Below, in pieces: positions 1 to 8,120 of a DNA stretch of 37,013 bases; within the stretch, counting starts at the first letter, position 1; each line of letters begins with the position of its first letter. A program made the translations under genes and the position numbers. This DNA comes from Haloferax profundi (GTDB taxonomy: Archaea > Halobacteriota > Halobacteria > Halobacteriales > Haloferacaceae): assembly GCF_001469865.1 (NCBI RefSeq), contig NZ_LOPV01000201.1, positions 1 to 37,013 of the forward strand, given 5' to 3'. Under the pieces are notes generated by a model. It did no database searches, was not told where the DNA came from, and worked only from the letters and a program-made list of their open reading frames with translations.

Positions 1-716
1 AACTCCCGGAGGCTGTCCCGAATCGCCTGCCCGTAGCTGTTGTTGATGTAGAACAGCCCAGCGGTGTCGATGGTCCCGCCGCCGTCACGGATGACCTTCG
101 GAACGAGGTTCGCGTAGTCGCTCGCCAGACGGCGTGCCGGCGGTTGTGGCCGGTAGACGTAGTTGAACCCACGGCCCTGGAGAATGTTGTCCGCCGCCGC
201 GATGGAGACGACGAACGGGACACCCTGTCGCTCGGCGACTTGTGTCGCCGCCGTCGTCACCGGCGAGGAGTAACACCCAGTGAGGACGTGCGCACCGTCA
301 CTGAGTAGTTCTTCGCTCACCTGTCCGCCGAGTTCCTGTTTCCCCTGGTTGTCGCCTTCGATGACCTTCACTTGCGCGCCACCGAGCGACTCGATGCCAC
401 CTTCCTCGTTCTTCCGCATCGCGGCGAGTTTGATGGCGTTGCTCATCCCGACGCCCGTAGCGGCGAGGCCGCCCGACAGCGGGTGGTTCGAGCCGATGAT
501 AATCTCTTCGACCGATTGTTCGGGGGTGCCGGTTGTGGTACCTTGGTCTCCGCCAGACCCACCGGAGTCGCCTCCGGAGTCACCTCCCGAGTCGCCGCCG
601 CTGCCGCCAGCGTCGTCGCTCGTACATCCAGCCAGTGTCAGTGCCGCGACGCTCGCGCCCGTTGCTTTGAGGAAGCGTCGCCTGTTGCTCGTCGAAGACT
701 TGAGAGTCTTACCCAT
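1..716 (-). CDS. ABC transporter substrate-binding lipoprotein (branched-chain amino acid/amide type), 3' end cut by window
   Basis: This is the extracellular binding protein of a Leu/Ile/Val-, amide- or urea-type ABC importer; about 238 N-terminal residues are visible and the gene runs off the left edge. The ATG at 716 gives a twin-arginine signal (RRRFLK, residues 12-17), a hydrophobic stretch and a lipobox LAGC with Cys31, so it should be exported folded and lipid-anchored. A Gly/Ser/Asp linker (about residues 33-55, repeated GGDS) precedes the periplasmic-binding fold, which opens with IIIGSNHPLSGGLAATGVGM, typical of the LivK family. A TATA-like box on the minus strand at 749-756 sits about 35 nt before the start, so the leader is short. 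It lies next to catabolic genes and may import their substrate, which is inference. The family call is firm, the ligand unknown. Confidence 0.88.
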   Translation of the reverse strand, partial: MGKTLKSSTSNRRRFLKATGASVAALTLAGCTSDDAGGSGGDSGGDSGGDSGGSGGDQGTTTGTPEQSVEEIIIGSNHPLSGGLAATGVGMSNAIKLAAMRKNEEGGIESLGGAQVKVIEGDNQGKQELGGQVSEELLSDGAHVLTGCYSSPVTTAATQVAERQGVPFVVSIAAADNILQGRGFNYVYRPQPPARRLASDYANLVPKVIRDGGGTIDTAGLFYINNSYGQAIRDSLRE

Positions 717-916
717 GGCAATCGTTCTCGGGGTTAGAGAGTATCAGTAATAAATACTAGCGTACTCGTTCTGTCACGTTCAGGTGACGTTCGTGTTCTG
801 GATGTGGTCCATACTCGTCTCTCGGGGTCTCTCTGGCCAGAGTAGTGGGTTTTACCCCTCGCTCGGCGTGTGGGGAGCTAACACACGTTCATTACACTCC
901 ACTCAGTACGTGCTTC
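717..916. promoter_or_regulatory. Divergent promoter region between ABC binding protein and SDR gene
   Basis: This 200-nt gap separates two divergently read genes. On the minus strand an AT-rich box at 749-756 (AATAAATA on the plus strand) is placed correctly for a nearly leaderless transcript of the binding protein. For the plus-strand SDR gene I see no convincing TATA box. No clear inverted repeat stands out. Confidence 0.45.
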
Positions 917-1699
917 ATGGTCACTCCCAGTACGGACCAGTCGGTACCGAGCGAAGACACGTTCCAGAACCACACTGTCCTCGTCACGGGGACGGCGAGT
1001 GGAATCGGGCAGGCGTGCGCACAGACGTTCGTCGACGCCGGTGCGACAGTCGTCGGTGGCGATAGAACAGGCCAGAAAGAGACAACAGAGGCCTGTGCGG
1101 ATGGGCCGGGGTCGTTTCGGGCAGTTACGATGGACGTGACCGACGAGGCGGACGTCACGCGTCTCGTAGATACCGCAGTCGAGACGGGCGGAATCGACGT
1201 GCTGGTCAACGTGGCAGGCATCATCCGGCGTGGGTTCGTGGCCGAATTGTCGGATACCGACTGGTCGGACTCACTCGACGTGAACCTCTCTGGGCCGTTT
1301 CGCCTCTGTCGGGCGGCGGCACCTTATCTGAAAACTGACGGTGGCGCCGTCGTGAACGTCTCGTCTATCTACGGACAAGTTGGTGCGGCGGGTCGGGCGA
1401 GTTACGTCACGTCGAAAGCCGGGTTGGAAGGGCTCACTCGGACGCTCGCGGCGGAGTGGGGTCCCGATGGCGTCCGTGTCAACGCCGTCGCCCCCGGATA
1501 CATCCGGACGCCGATGACAGAACCATTCGAAGACGACGCCGATGCACTCGACAGGTTCCGGTCGCTGTCGGCACTCGAACGCGTCGGCGACCCAGAAGAA
1601 GTAGCGTCAGTCGTCGCGTTCCTCGCGGGGGATGCGGCGAGTTTCGTCACCGGGGAGACGATACTCGTGGACGGTGGGAGAGCGACAGTCGAACCGTAG
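917..1699 (+). CDS. SDR family NAD(P)-dependent oxidoreductase (FabG/glucose dehydrogenase-like)
   Basis: A classical short-chain dehydrogenase of 260 residues. The cofactor motif TGTASGIG lies at residues 24-31, followed by NVAG at 98-101, the catalytic Ser150 and the YxxxK pair Tyr163/Lys167 (YVTSK). The C-terminal IRTPM and GETILVDGG segments are also standard, so the enzyme should be active as an alcohol/ketone oxidoreductase. I chose the ATG at 917; a GTG at 845 in the same frame would add 24 residues that match nothing in the family. The acidic residue (Asp49) ending the second beta strand suggests NAD rather than NADP, which is inference. It sits between an ABC importer gene and an FAD dehydrogenase, so a role in the same catabolic island is plausible. 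The substrate cannot be read from the sequence. Confidence 0.9.
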   Translation: MVTPSTDQSVPSEDTFQNHTVLVTGTASGIGQACAQTFVDAGATVVGGDRTGQKETTEACADGPGSFRAVTMDVTDEADVTRLVDTAVETGGIDVLVNVAGIIRRGFVAELSDTDWSDSLDVNLSGPFRLCRAAAPYLKTDGGAVVNVSSIYGQVGAAGRASYVTSKAGLEGLTRTLAAEWGPDGVRVNAVAPGYIRTPMTEPFEDDADALDRFRSLSALERVGDPEEVASVVAFLAGDAASFVTGETILVDGGRATVEP

Positions 1700-1733
1700 C
1701 GAAAACACGCTGGCCGTGTCCCAGTGAGGACGC

Positions 1734-3167
1734 CTATTCGAGCGACTCTCTCGCGTGGATGCCGGCGAGACGGCCGTACCCGAGTGCCGTCGTCAAGCCA
1801 TTTCCAGAGAGGTACCCACCTGCACCGTGTCCGCTGATTCCGCAGGCCGTTCCCCCACCGGCATAGAGGTTTGCGACTACACTTCCATCGGTCCGGAGAA
1901 CCTGAGCGTGTTCGTCGACGACGAGACCACCTTGCGTGTGGAACAGCGACCCGGTGACTTTGGTCCCGTAGAACGGCGATTCGAGCGGGTGGGTTCCGTC
2001 GAGGCGGCCGACTTCGTCAGGTTCGCCTGCCGTAGCGGCCTCGTTGTACGCGGCGACAGTCTCCGCGGCACGCTCCCCGTCTGCACCGAGTCTGTCTGCG
2101 AGTTCCGCGACGGAGTCTGCACTGTGGTAGGTCCCGTGTTCGACTGCCTCGTCGAAGTCGTCGAACTCTCCCTGTAACTTCTGGAAGATGCGCTCGTCGA
2201 ACAGTTGGACCGCCTGGCCGCCGGGTTGCTTCAGCACGTCGATAGCGAACTCGCTGTAGCCCGACGACTCGTCGCCGAAGCGTTCGCCGTCTTCGTTGAC
2301 GAGGATGCCGCCGTTCATCGTGACTGCGTAGGTAGAGAGCATCCCCGTCTGACTCGCGACAGTCGCGTGACCCTGATAGGCGTCCATGCACGCGAGTTCG
2401 CCGCCGAGTTCCGCGCCGAAGCGAACGCCGTCACCGGTGTTTCCGTCGGACCCGAAGTACAGTGCCCGTTCGATGTCTTCCTCACAATACTCGGTAATCA
2501 TCTCGCGGTTGCCAGCGAACCCGTCCGTCGCGAGAATGACCTTCTCTGCCTCGATTGCCTCGTCGTGGGTGAGGCCAGCGACGACACCGCGGACAGCACC
2601 GCCTTCGGCGACGAGTTTCGTGACAGGCGCGTTCGTCAGGAGTTCGATGTTCGGCGTGTCTTCGACGCGTTCGACGAGTTCTGCGACGAGATTCTCGCCG
2701 TTTCGCCCGTCGGGGGCGTGCATTCGAAACTCGGAGTGTTTGGGATATTTGAAGTCGTCCACGAGGTGAAGTGTGATATCCCAGTCGTCGACGAGCCAGT
2801 GGATGAGGTTCGCGCTCTCTTCACAGAGGTACGTGACGCGTTCTTCGTCGGCCTGGTAGTCGTTTTTCTCCAGAATGTCCCGTGCCATGTCGGCGGGCGT
2901 CTCTTCGATACCCGCTTCTCGTTGGAGTCGTGTCCCCGCCGCGGGAATCATCCCCGTCGAAAGCGAGGTGTTGCCACCGCAGTGTGGTGCTTTCTCTAAG
3001 ACGGTCACGCGAATCTCTGGATTCTCGCTGGCCGCCAGCGCGGCGACTAACCCGGTCCCACCGCCGCCAGCGACGAGAACGTCGGTGTCGATGTCCCACT
3101 CGATGTCCGACACCGAGACAACTTCCGCGACGCTATCGCTGGGTGTGCGCGTTGCTTGCTCGTCCAT
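1734..3167 (-). CDS. FAD-dependent dehydrogenase, fumarate reductase/tricarballylate dehydrogenase-like flavoprotein
   Basis: A 477-residue member of the FAD_binding_2 family (fumarate reductase flavoprotein, 3-ketosteroid dehydrogenase, tricarballylate dehydrogenase). The dinucleotide-binding motif GGGGTG is at residues 34-39, followed by VTVLEKAPHCGGNTSLSTG at about 55-72. The C terminus closes with NLYAGGGTACGISGHGAGG and SGNGLTTALGYGRLAG, the usual second FAD contact. No iron-sulfur motif or heme motif is present, so it is a stand-alone flavoprotein, likely introducing or removing a C=C bond next to a carboxylate or carbonyl. The ATG at 3167 follows an N-terminal tail of about 25 residues before the first strand. 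It diverges from the operon starting at 3307 with a 139-nt gap. In that context it could make the unsaturated acid that the aconitase-like hydratase uses, but this is inference. Confidence 0.88.
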   Translation of the reverse strand: MDEQATRTPSDSVAEVVSVSDIEWDIDTDVLVAGGGGTGLVAALAASENPEIRVTVLEKAPHCGGNTSLSTGMIPAAGTRLQREAGIEETPADMARDILEKNDYQADEERVTYLCEESANLIHWLVDDWDITLHLVDDFKYPKHSEFRMHAPDGRNGENLVAELVERVEDTPNIELLTNAPVTKLVAEGGAVRGVVAGLTHDEAIEAEKVILATDGFAGNREMITEYCEEDIERALYFGSDGNTGDGVRFGAELGGELACMDAYQGHATVASQTGMLSTYAVTMNGGILVNEDGERFGDESSGYSEFAIDVLKQPGGQAVQLFDERIFQKLQGEFDDFDEAVEHGTYHSADSVAELADRLGADGERAAETVAAYNEAATAGEPDEVGRLDGTHPLESPFYGTKVTGSLFHTQGGLVVDEHAQVLRTDGSVVANLYAGGGTACGISGHGAGGYLSGNGLTTALGYGRLAGIHARESLE

Positions 3168-3273
3168 GGACCCTGCTAGTTAGACTCTCTCGTAAAACTA
3201 CCGCCAGCGGTGGTCTTCGCTCGCGTACGCGACTGAAACACCTGCCGGGCAGCGTGCCTGTCGAACTGAGGTG

Positions 3274-3283
3274 AAAAATTATG
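3274..3283 (+). promoter_or_regulatory. TATA box for the 3307-10917 operon
   Basis: The box AAAAATTATG is centred about 29 nt before the ATG at 3307, the spacing expected for a leaderless haloarchaeal transcript. The neighbouring sequence is GC-rich, which makes the box stand out. It supports ATG 3307 over the in-frame upstream start at 3271, which would overlap the box. Confidence 0.55.
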
Positions 3284-3306
3284 GTGGTTGGGAACGCGCT
3301 GAAACC

Positions 3307-3729
3307 ATGGACTCACCACGAGTCATCGTCGAAGAGTTCTTCGACCGGATGGAAGACGACAGGAGAAAGACCGTCGGCGACCTGTTCGCCGAGGACGCGA
3401 TTATCACACTCCCCGGTGCGACGTTCGAGGGACCGACCGCGGCGTACGATTTCCTCGACTTCCTCGGGCCACGATACGAGTGGGCGGCGAAAGAGTTCGA
3501 CCGCTGGATAGAAGCGGGCGACACCGTCGTCAGTATCGGAACGCTCTACGGCGTCGACAACGACGGTACCGAGTTCGAAGACGTGCGGTACGTCGACGTG
3601 TACGAAGTTCGCCGCGGACTCATCGAACGACTCGACATCTGGAACGACTTGGCGGCAGATGGTGTCGTCCCCGTCGAGGCACCTGACCCCACCACGCGGG
3701 GAGTCGCGGAACCGCAGGACGCGGAATGA
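3307..3729 (+). CDS. NTF2-like (SnoaL-type) protein
   Basis: A 140-residue protein of the NTF2-like alpha+beta barrel type, a fold used by small cyclases, isomerases, hydrolases and ligand-binding proteins. The opening helix (VIVEEFFDRMEDD), the LFAEDAIITLPG strand, the FEGPTAAYDFLDFLG segment and the later DVRYVDVYEVRRGLIERLDIWND are typical. It is the first gene of the catabolic operon and overlaps the next gene by 4 nt (ATGA), so the two are likely co-translated. It could be a small isomerase or an accessory protein for the LLM oxidoreductase that follows. Specific catalytic residues cannot be assigned with confidence, so the fold call is good but the function is unknown. Confidence 0.82.
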   Translation: MDSPRVIVEEFFDRMEDDRRKTVGDLFAEDAIITLPGATFEGPTAAYDFLDFLGPRYEWAAKEFDRWIEAGDTVVSIGTLYGVDNDGTEFEDVRYVDVYEVRRGLIERLDIWNDLAADGVVPVEAPDPTTRGVAEPQDAE

Positions 3730-4703
3730 GCGAGCGGATTGGCGTCCTCTTTGCGCTCCGAGACGACCCCTCGCTGGTCGTCCGCGCGGAAGAACTGGGG
3801 TACGAGTCGGCGTGGGCCGCGGAAGGACAGGGAAAGACCGCATTTGGAAAACTAGAGCGGTGGGCCGTCCACACCGACGAAATCGGTCTCGCGACGGGCA
3901 TCGTCAACGTGTTCTCGCGCACGCCAGCGACGCTCGCTGCGGCGACGGCGACGCTGGACGCGCACTCGAACGGGCGCGCGATTCTCGGCCTCGGTGTCGC
4001 ACACCCTGGCGTCGTCGAGACGTTCCACGGCGTCCCGTTCGAACGTCCACTCTCCCGAATGCACGAGTACGTCGAACTCGTCCGGCGCTATCTCCGCGGT
4101 GAGGCAGACTCGTTCGACGGCGAATTCTTCACGCCCGAGCGAACGAGTTTCTGGGACGCCTTCGAACCAGTCCGCGACGAGGTTCCCATCTACAACGGGG
4201 CACTCGGCCCGGCGAACGTTCGACTTACCGGACAGGTCGCCGACGGATGGCTCCCCAACCTCTATCCGCGCCCCCAGTTCGAGGAGGCGATGGGATGGCT
4301 CCAAACGGGTGCTGAACGCGCCGGCCGCGACGTCTCAGACGTGGACGTAGCGATGTACGTCCTCACGTCGGTCCACGAGGACCCAGACGAGGCCCATCGT
4401 GCTGCCGCCGAACACGTCGCGTACTACCTGCGCGACGTTCCCGGATACTACGACCGGGCAGCCAAGGAGGCTGGATTCGCCGACGAAGTCGAGGCCGTTC
4501 GGGCCGCACCGACGACCGAGGCCGGTGCGACGGAGATTTCAGCCGACTTCCTCGCTCCTCTTGGCATCGTCGGGACGCCGGACGACGCACGGCGGCGACT
4601 CGACGAACTCCGCGAGATGGGGGTCGACCTCCCCATCGTCCGGGCACCCGGCGGTGTCGACCGTGATTGGGTGGCGCGAATGTTAGAGGTGTTTGCACCG
4701 TAA
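3726..4703 (+). CDS. LLM-class F420/FMN-dependent oxidoreductase
   Basis: A 325-residue luciferase-like oxidoreductase with the TIM-barrel pattern of the family: an N-terminal RAEELGYESAWAAEG segment, EIGLATGIVNVFSRTPATLA, the nucleotide-loop region GRAILGLGVAHPGVVETFHG, then VPIYNGALGPANVRLTGQVADGW and the C-terminal GTPDDARRRLDELREMGVD. In archaea such proteins usually use F420 or FMN. It starts at an ATG that overlaps the stop of the NTF2-like gene. Known relatives include RutA, an FMN enzyme that opens the uracil ring, and F420-dependent dehydrogenases, so ring oxidation, amide oxygenation or alcohol oxidation are all possible here. Which cofactor and substrate it uses is not visible. Confidence 0.88.
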   Translation: MSERIGVLFALRDDPSLVVRAEELGYESAWAAEGQGKTAFGKLERWAVHTDEIGLATGIVNVFSRTPATLAAATATLDAHSNGRAILGLGVAHPGVVETFHGVPFERPLSRMHEYVELVRRYLRGEADSFDGEFFTPERTSFWDAFEPVRDEVPIYNGALGPANVRLTGQVADGWLPNLYPRPQFEEAMGWLQTGAERAGRDVSDVDVAMYVLTSVHEDPDEAHRAAAEHVAYYLRDVPGYYDRAAKEAGFADEVEAVRAAPTTEAGATEISADFLAPLGIVGTPDDARRRLDELREMGVDLPIVRAPGGVDRDWVARMLEVFAP

Positions 4704-4728
4704 CATGTGCTCGCCAATGTGTGCCGTA

Positions 4729-4736
4729 CTTTTATG
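4729..4736 (+). promoter_or_regulatory. Possible internal TATA box before the cysteine hydrolase gene
   Basis: The sequence CTTTTATG lies in a 66-nt gap within the operon, about 37 nt before the ATG at 4770. It could start a shorter transcript covering the hydrolase, amidohydrolase and later genes. It also supports the start at 4770 over the in-frame GTG at 4707. Confidence 0.35.
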
Positions 4737-4769
4737 CTGGATGCCATCGCATCTCAGTCGAAGCGAGTC

Positions 4770-5429
4770 ATGACAGACCGTATCTGGGAGGACCTGCTAT
4801 CTGAACAGGATAAACAGGTCATCACGAAGGCTGGTTACGACAAGGAGGGCGCGTCGTCGTGGGAGTCGCGCGGCATGGGCGAGAACCCGATGGTTCTCGT
4901 CATCGACATGCAGCGACTCATCGTCGGCGAGAACGTCCCCATCCTCGACGCCGTCGAGGAGTACCGCACCGCGATGGGCGACATCGCGTGGAATGCAATC
5001 GAGTACATCGACCCGTTTCTCGACTTCGCGCGCGAGGAAGGACTCCCGGTGACGTACACCCGTGTGGTCCCGTCGAGTTACGACGACCCGGACCACCCGG
5101 ACCTCGACATCGTCGACCCCGTCGCACCTGAAGACGGCGACACCGTCGTCGACAAGTCCTACGCCTCGGCGTTCTACGGGACCGACTTACTCTCTCGACT
5201 CGTCCGTGGTGACCACGACTCGGTCATCATCGTCGGCAACTCCACGAGTGGGTGTGTCAGGGCGACGGCAGTCGACGCGAAGCAAAATGGATTCAGCGTC
5301 ATCCTGCCACAGGAGTGTATCTTCGACCGCATCGAGGCGTCCCACAAGATTGGCCTCCTCGACCTGTGGATGAAGTACGCCGAAGTGCTGGAGACAGAGG
5401 AAGTCCAGTCGTGGGTCGAGACGTTATGA
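4770..5429 (+). CDS. Cysteine hydrolase, isochorismatase/N-carbamoylsarcosine amidohydrolase family
   Basis: A 219-residue isochorismatase-fold hydrolase. The catalytic triad is intact: Asp46 (VLVIDMQ), Lys129 (VVDKSYASAF) and Cys162 (GNSTSGCVRATAVDA). The family includes nicotinamidase, N-carbamoylsarcosine amidohydrolase, maleamate amidohydrolase (NicF) and the RutB ureidoacrylate hydrolase, so cleavage of a terminal amide or carbamoyl group is the likely reaction. The N-terminal 38 residues precede the first core strand, as in N-carbamoylsarcosine amidohydrolases. The ATG at 4770 was chosen over a GTG at 4707 because a TATA-like box lies between them. The gene overlaps the following cyclic amidohydrolase by ATGA, which suggests that it acts on the ring-opened product of that enzyme. 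Confidence 0.9.
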   Translation: MTDRIWEDLLSEQDKQVITKAGYDKEGASSWESRGMGENPMVLVIDMQRLIVGENVPILDAVEEYRTAMGDIAWNAIEYIDPFLDFAREEGLPVTYTRVVPSSYDDPDHPDLDIVDPVAPEDGDTVVDKSYASAFYGTDLLSRLVRGDHDSVIIVGNSTSGCVRATAVDAKQNGFSVILPQECIFDRIEASHKIGLLDLWMKYAEVLETEEVQSWVETL

Positions 5430-6826
5430 CGTACGACCTCGTCATCTCGAACGGAACGGTCGTCACACCCGAACACGGGACCTTCGAGGCCGACGTCGCG
5501 GCCGATGGCGAGACAATCGCCGCCATCGCCGCACCGGGGACGCTCTCGGGCGAGACTGAAATCGACGCGACTGGGAAGTACGTCCTCCCCGGCGCAATCG
5601 ACCCGCACACCCACCACGGCATCTACCGTGGGTTGGAAGCGGACGCCGAGTCCGAATCCAAATCCGACCTCGTCGGCGGCGTGACAACGATTGGCAACTA
5701 CTTCCGCCGCGCCGGAGCGTACGCCGACATCATGCCGGGGTACTTCGACGAGGCCGAACCGAACTACTACCACGATTACTTCTTCTCGCTCGGCTTGCTC
5801 TCGATGGAGCACGTCGAAGAGATTCCGACCATCATCGACGAGTTCGGTATCACGACGTTCAAGTGGTACATGAACTACAAGTATTCCGCGCGGGAGAAGT
5901 TCGGCGTCGACTGCGACATGAAAGACGACTTCGGCGACGCCTTCATCCAGAAACTCGCCGAACAGGACGTGCCGACGACACTCGGCTATCACTCCGAGAA
6001 CGTCGAGATAACGAACGCCCTCGCCGGCGGCAACGTCTATCTGGAATCCGAATCCGACGACACAGACGCCGACGCGGACGAAGGTTACGAGGTGATGGTC
6101 GAGGAGTTCCCCGGATACGCCGAGACGCAGAGTATGGTTGCGGGGTCGTCGCTCGCGAAAGTGCACGGCTACGACGACCGATTCTACGCGGTCCACATCT
6201 CCGCCGGACAGACCGCAGACGAACTCGCCGCACTCCACGACGCCGGGTACGAGACGTGGGGCGAGACGTGTATCCACTACCTCACACTCACGACCGACGA
6301 GTGCGACGAGCGGATGAAGGTCAACCCCCCAGTTCGGTCGAAAGCAGACCAAGAGACGCTCTGGAAGCGCCTCGCCGACGGAACCATCTCGACTATCGGG
6401 ACCGACCACTGTGCCAACCTCGCCGAGAACAAGTTCGGCGAGGGAATCCGCGACAGTCTCCTCGGGTTCCCCTCGACGCCGGTGATGCTGCCGCTCATCC
6501 TCTCAGAGGGTGTCAACGAGGGTCGCATCTCGCTCGAACGCGCCGTCGAGGTCACGAGTACGAACGCCGCGAAGGCGTTCAACCTCTATCCCAAGAAGGG
6601 AACCATCCGCGTCGGAAGCGACGCCGACCTCGTCGTCGTCGACCTAGACGAGACGAAGACGGTGACGCCCGAACTCCTGCACAGCGTCAGCGGGTACTCG
6701 CCGTACGAAGGCCGCGACGTGACCGGGTGGCCGACACAGACCGTCGTGAAAGGGCAACTCGCTTTCGACGACGGCGACGTCGTCGGCACGAAGGGTCACG
6801 GGACACACGTCGACCGGCCAGTCTGA
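5426..6826 (+). CDS. Dihydropyrimidinase/D-hydantoinase-type cyclic amidohydrolase
   Basis: A 466-residue metal-dependent cyclic amidohydrolase. All binuclear-centre ligands can be placed: His61 and His63 (DPHTHHG), the lysine that is normally carbamylated, Lys146 (TTFKWYM), His189 (GYHSENVE), His257 (FYAVHIS) and Asp327 (IGTDHCA). GETCIHYLTLT and the C-terminal GTIRVGSDADLVVVDLD are typical of the dihydropyrimidinase, hydantoinase and allantoinase group. Enzymes of this group open hydantoins, dihydropyrimidines and cyclic imides. It begins inside the stop codon of the cysteine hydrolase gene, and an 88-nt gap follows before the CoA-transferase. An acidic stretch at about residues 208-220 (ESESDDTDADADE) looks like a halophilic surface insertion. 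The exact ring substrate is unknown. Confidence 0.92.
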   Translation: MTYDLVISNGTVVTPEHGTFEADVAADGETIAAIAAPGTLSGETEIDATGKYVLPGAIDPHTHHGIYRGLEADAESESKSDLVGGVTTIGNYFRRAGAYADIMPGYFDEAEPNYYHDYFFSLGLLSMEHVEEIPTIIDEFGITTFKWYMNYKYSAREKFGVDCDMKDDFGDAFIQKLAEQDVPTTLGYHSENVEITNALAGGNVYLESESDDTDADADEGYEVMVEEFPGYAETQSMVAGSSLAKVHGYDDRFYAVHISAGQTADELAALHDAGYETWGETCIHYLTLTTDECDERMKVNPPVRSKADQETLWKRLADGTISTIGTDHCANLAENKFGEGIRDSLLGFPSTPVMLPLILSEGVNEGRISLERAVEVTSTNAAKAFNLYPKKGTIRVGSDADLVVVDLDETKTVTPELLHSVSGYSPYEGRDVTGWPTQTVVKGQLAFDDGDVVGTKGHGTHVDRPV

Positions 6827-6914
6827 CTCCCCACCACTGCATCGATACCTCCGACCACGGACACTGAACCATCGGACGAACGCACCACGACAACACGAAC
6901 GAGATACGCACGAT

Positions 6915-8120
6915 ATGACAGACGACACGAACGGACCACTCGACGGCCTCGTCGTCCTCGAAGCAGGGTCGATGATATCCGGCCCGACCGTCGGCCGCTT
7001 CATGGCCGACTTCGGGGCGACGGTCATCAAAATCGAACACCCGAAGTTCGGCGACCACATCCGCCGATTCGGCCCGCAGAAAGACGGCGTCGGCCTCTGG
7101 CACAAGTACCTCTCGCGAAACAAGCAATCGATTACGCTGAACATCTCCACCGAGGAGGGCGCAGCGGTGTTCGAGGACCTCGTGAGCGAGGCGGACCTCC
7201 TCATCGAGAACTTCCGACCCGGTACCCTCGAACGCTGGGGAGTCGGGTGGGAACACCTCTCCGAGGTGAACTCCGACCTCGTCATGCTCCGCATGTCCGG
7301 GTTCGGCCAGACGGGGCCGTACTCCGAACGACCCGGGTTCGGCACGCTCGCAGAGGCGATGTCTGGATTCGCCTACCTGAACGGCTTTCCGGACTCGCCA
7401 CCGCTCCTCCCACCGACTGGACTCGCAGACAACATCGCGGCGTTGTTCTCGACGTTCGCGGTGATGTTCGCACTCTACCACCGCGACGTCCACGGGGGCG
7501 GCGGCCAGTACATCGACACGAGTCTCATCGAACCAATCTTCGGGCTACTCGGCCCGCAACCGCTCCGGTACGACCAACTCGGTGAGGTAGAAGCTCGGTC
7601 GGGTAACCGCTCGACGTCCTCTGCCCCACGGAACGTTTACCGGACGGGCGACGACCGCTGGGTCGCAATCTCCGCGAGTGCGCAACCGCTCGCAGAGCGG
7701 ACGTTCGAGGCCATCGGTCGGCCCGAACTGAAAGACGACCCGCGCTTCGAGACCAACGAGGACCGACTGGAGAACGTCGAGGAACTCGACCACATCATCC
7801 AAGACTGGATGGACGACCACACCCGCGAGGAAATCCTCGACGCGTTCGAAGAAGCAGACGCGACGCTCGCGCCGGTCTACAACGTCGAAGACATCCTGAA
7901 CGACGAGCACTATCAGGCCCGTGAAGCGTTCTTGACTATCGACGACCCTGACCTCGGTGAGGCAGTCGTCCAGAACGCGTTCCCCAGATTCTCCAAGACG
8001 CCGGGGAGCGTCGAGTACCTCGGCCCCAGTCTCGGTGAACACAACGAGACGGTCTTTCGAGAGCGACTCGGCTACGACGACGAGTTCCTCGCCGAACTCG
8101 AAACGGAGGGCGTAATATGA
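6915..8120 (+). CDS. Family III CoA-transferase (CaiB/BaiF/Frc type)
   Basis: A 401-residue CoA-transferase of the formyl-CoA transferase family. The opening LDGLVVLEAGSMISGP, the GATVIKIEHPKFGD segment, RNKQSITLNI, LIENFRPGTLERWGVG and MSGFGQTGPYSERPGF are all hallmarks. The expected catalytic aspartate is Asp172 (TGLADNIAAL). Relatives transfer CoA between carboxylic acids such as oxalate, carnitine, succinylbenzoate, malate, citramalate or mesaconate. The gene ends in ATGA overlap with the lyase gene, so the CoA ester it makes is probably the substrate of that lyase. The CoA donor, perhaps succinyl-CoA or acetyl-CoA, is inferred from family members rather than seen. Confidence 0.93.
   Translation: MTDDTNGPLDGLVVLEAGSMISGPTVGRFMADFGATVIKIEHPKFGDHIRRFGPQKDGVGLWHKYLSRNKQSITLNISTEEGAAVFEDLVSEADLLIENFRPGTLERWGVGWEHLSEVNSDLVMLRMSGFGQTGPYSERPGFGTLAEAMSGFAYLNGFPDSPPLLPPTGLADNIAALFSTFAVMFALYHRDVHGGGGQYIDTSLIEPIFGLLGPQPLRYDQLGEVEARSGNRSTSSAPRNVYRTGDDRWVAISASAQPLAERTFEAIGRPELKDDPRFETNEDRLENVEELDHIIQDWMDDHTREEILDAFEEADATLAPVYNVEDILNDEHYQAREAFLTIDDPDLGEAVVQNAFPRFSKTPGSVEYLGPSLGEHNETVFRERLGYDDEFLAELETEGVI

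Noticed and set aside
4707-4769. Longer cysteine hydrolase starting at GTG 4707
   Set aside because: The extra 21 residues are unlike the family, and a TATA-like box lies inside that stretch.
5174-6409. 411-residue open frame antisense to the cysteine hydrolase and amidohydrolase genes
   Set aside because: It is a mirror of two well-identified genes; long antisense frames are usual in GC-rich haloarchaeal DNA, and the product has no recognisable motif.
4770-6826. Hydantoinase and carbamoylase as an oxidative side branch of histidine breakdown (hydantoin-propionate)
   Set aside because: The hut genes are complete without them, lie over 9 kb away behind a separate promoter, and the hydrolase pair is joined to CoA-ester genes instead.
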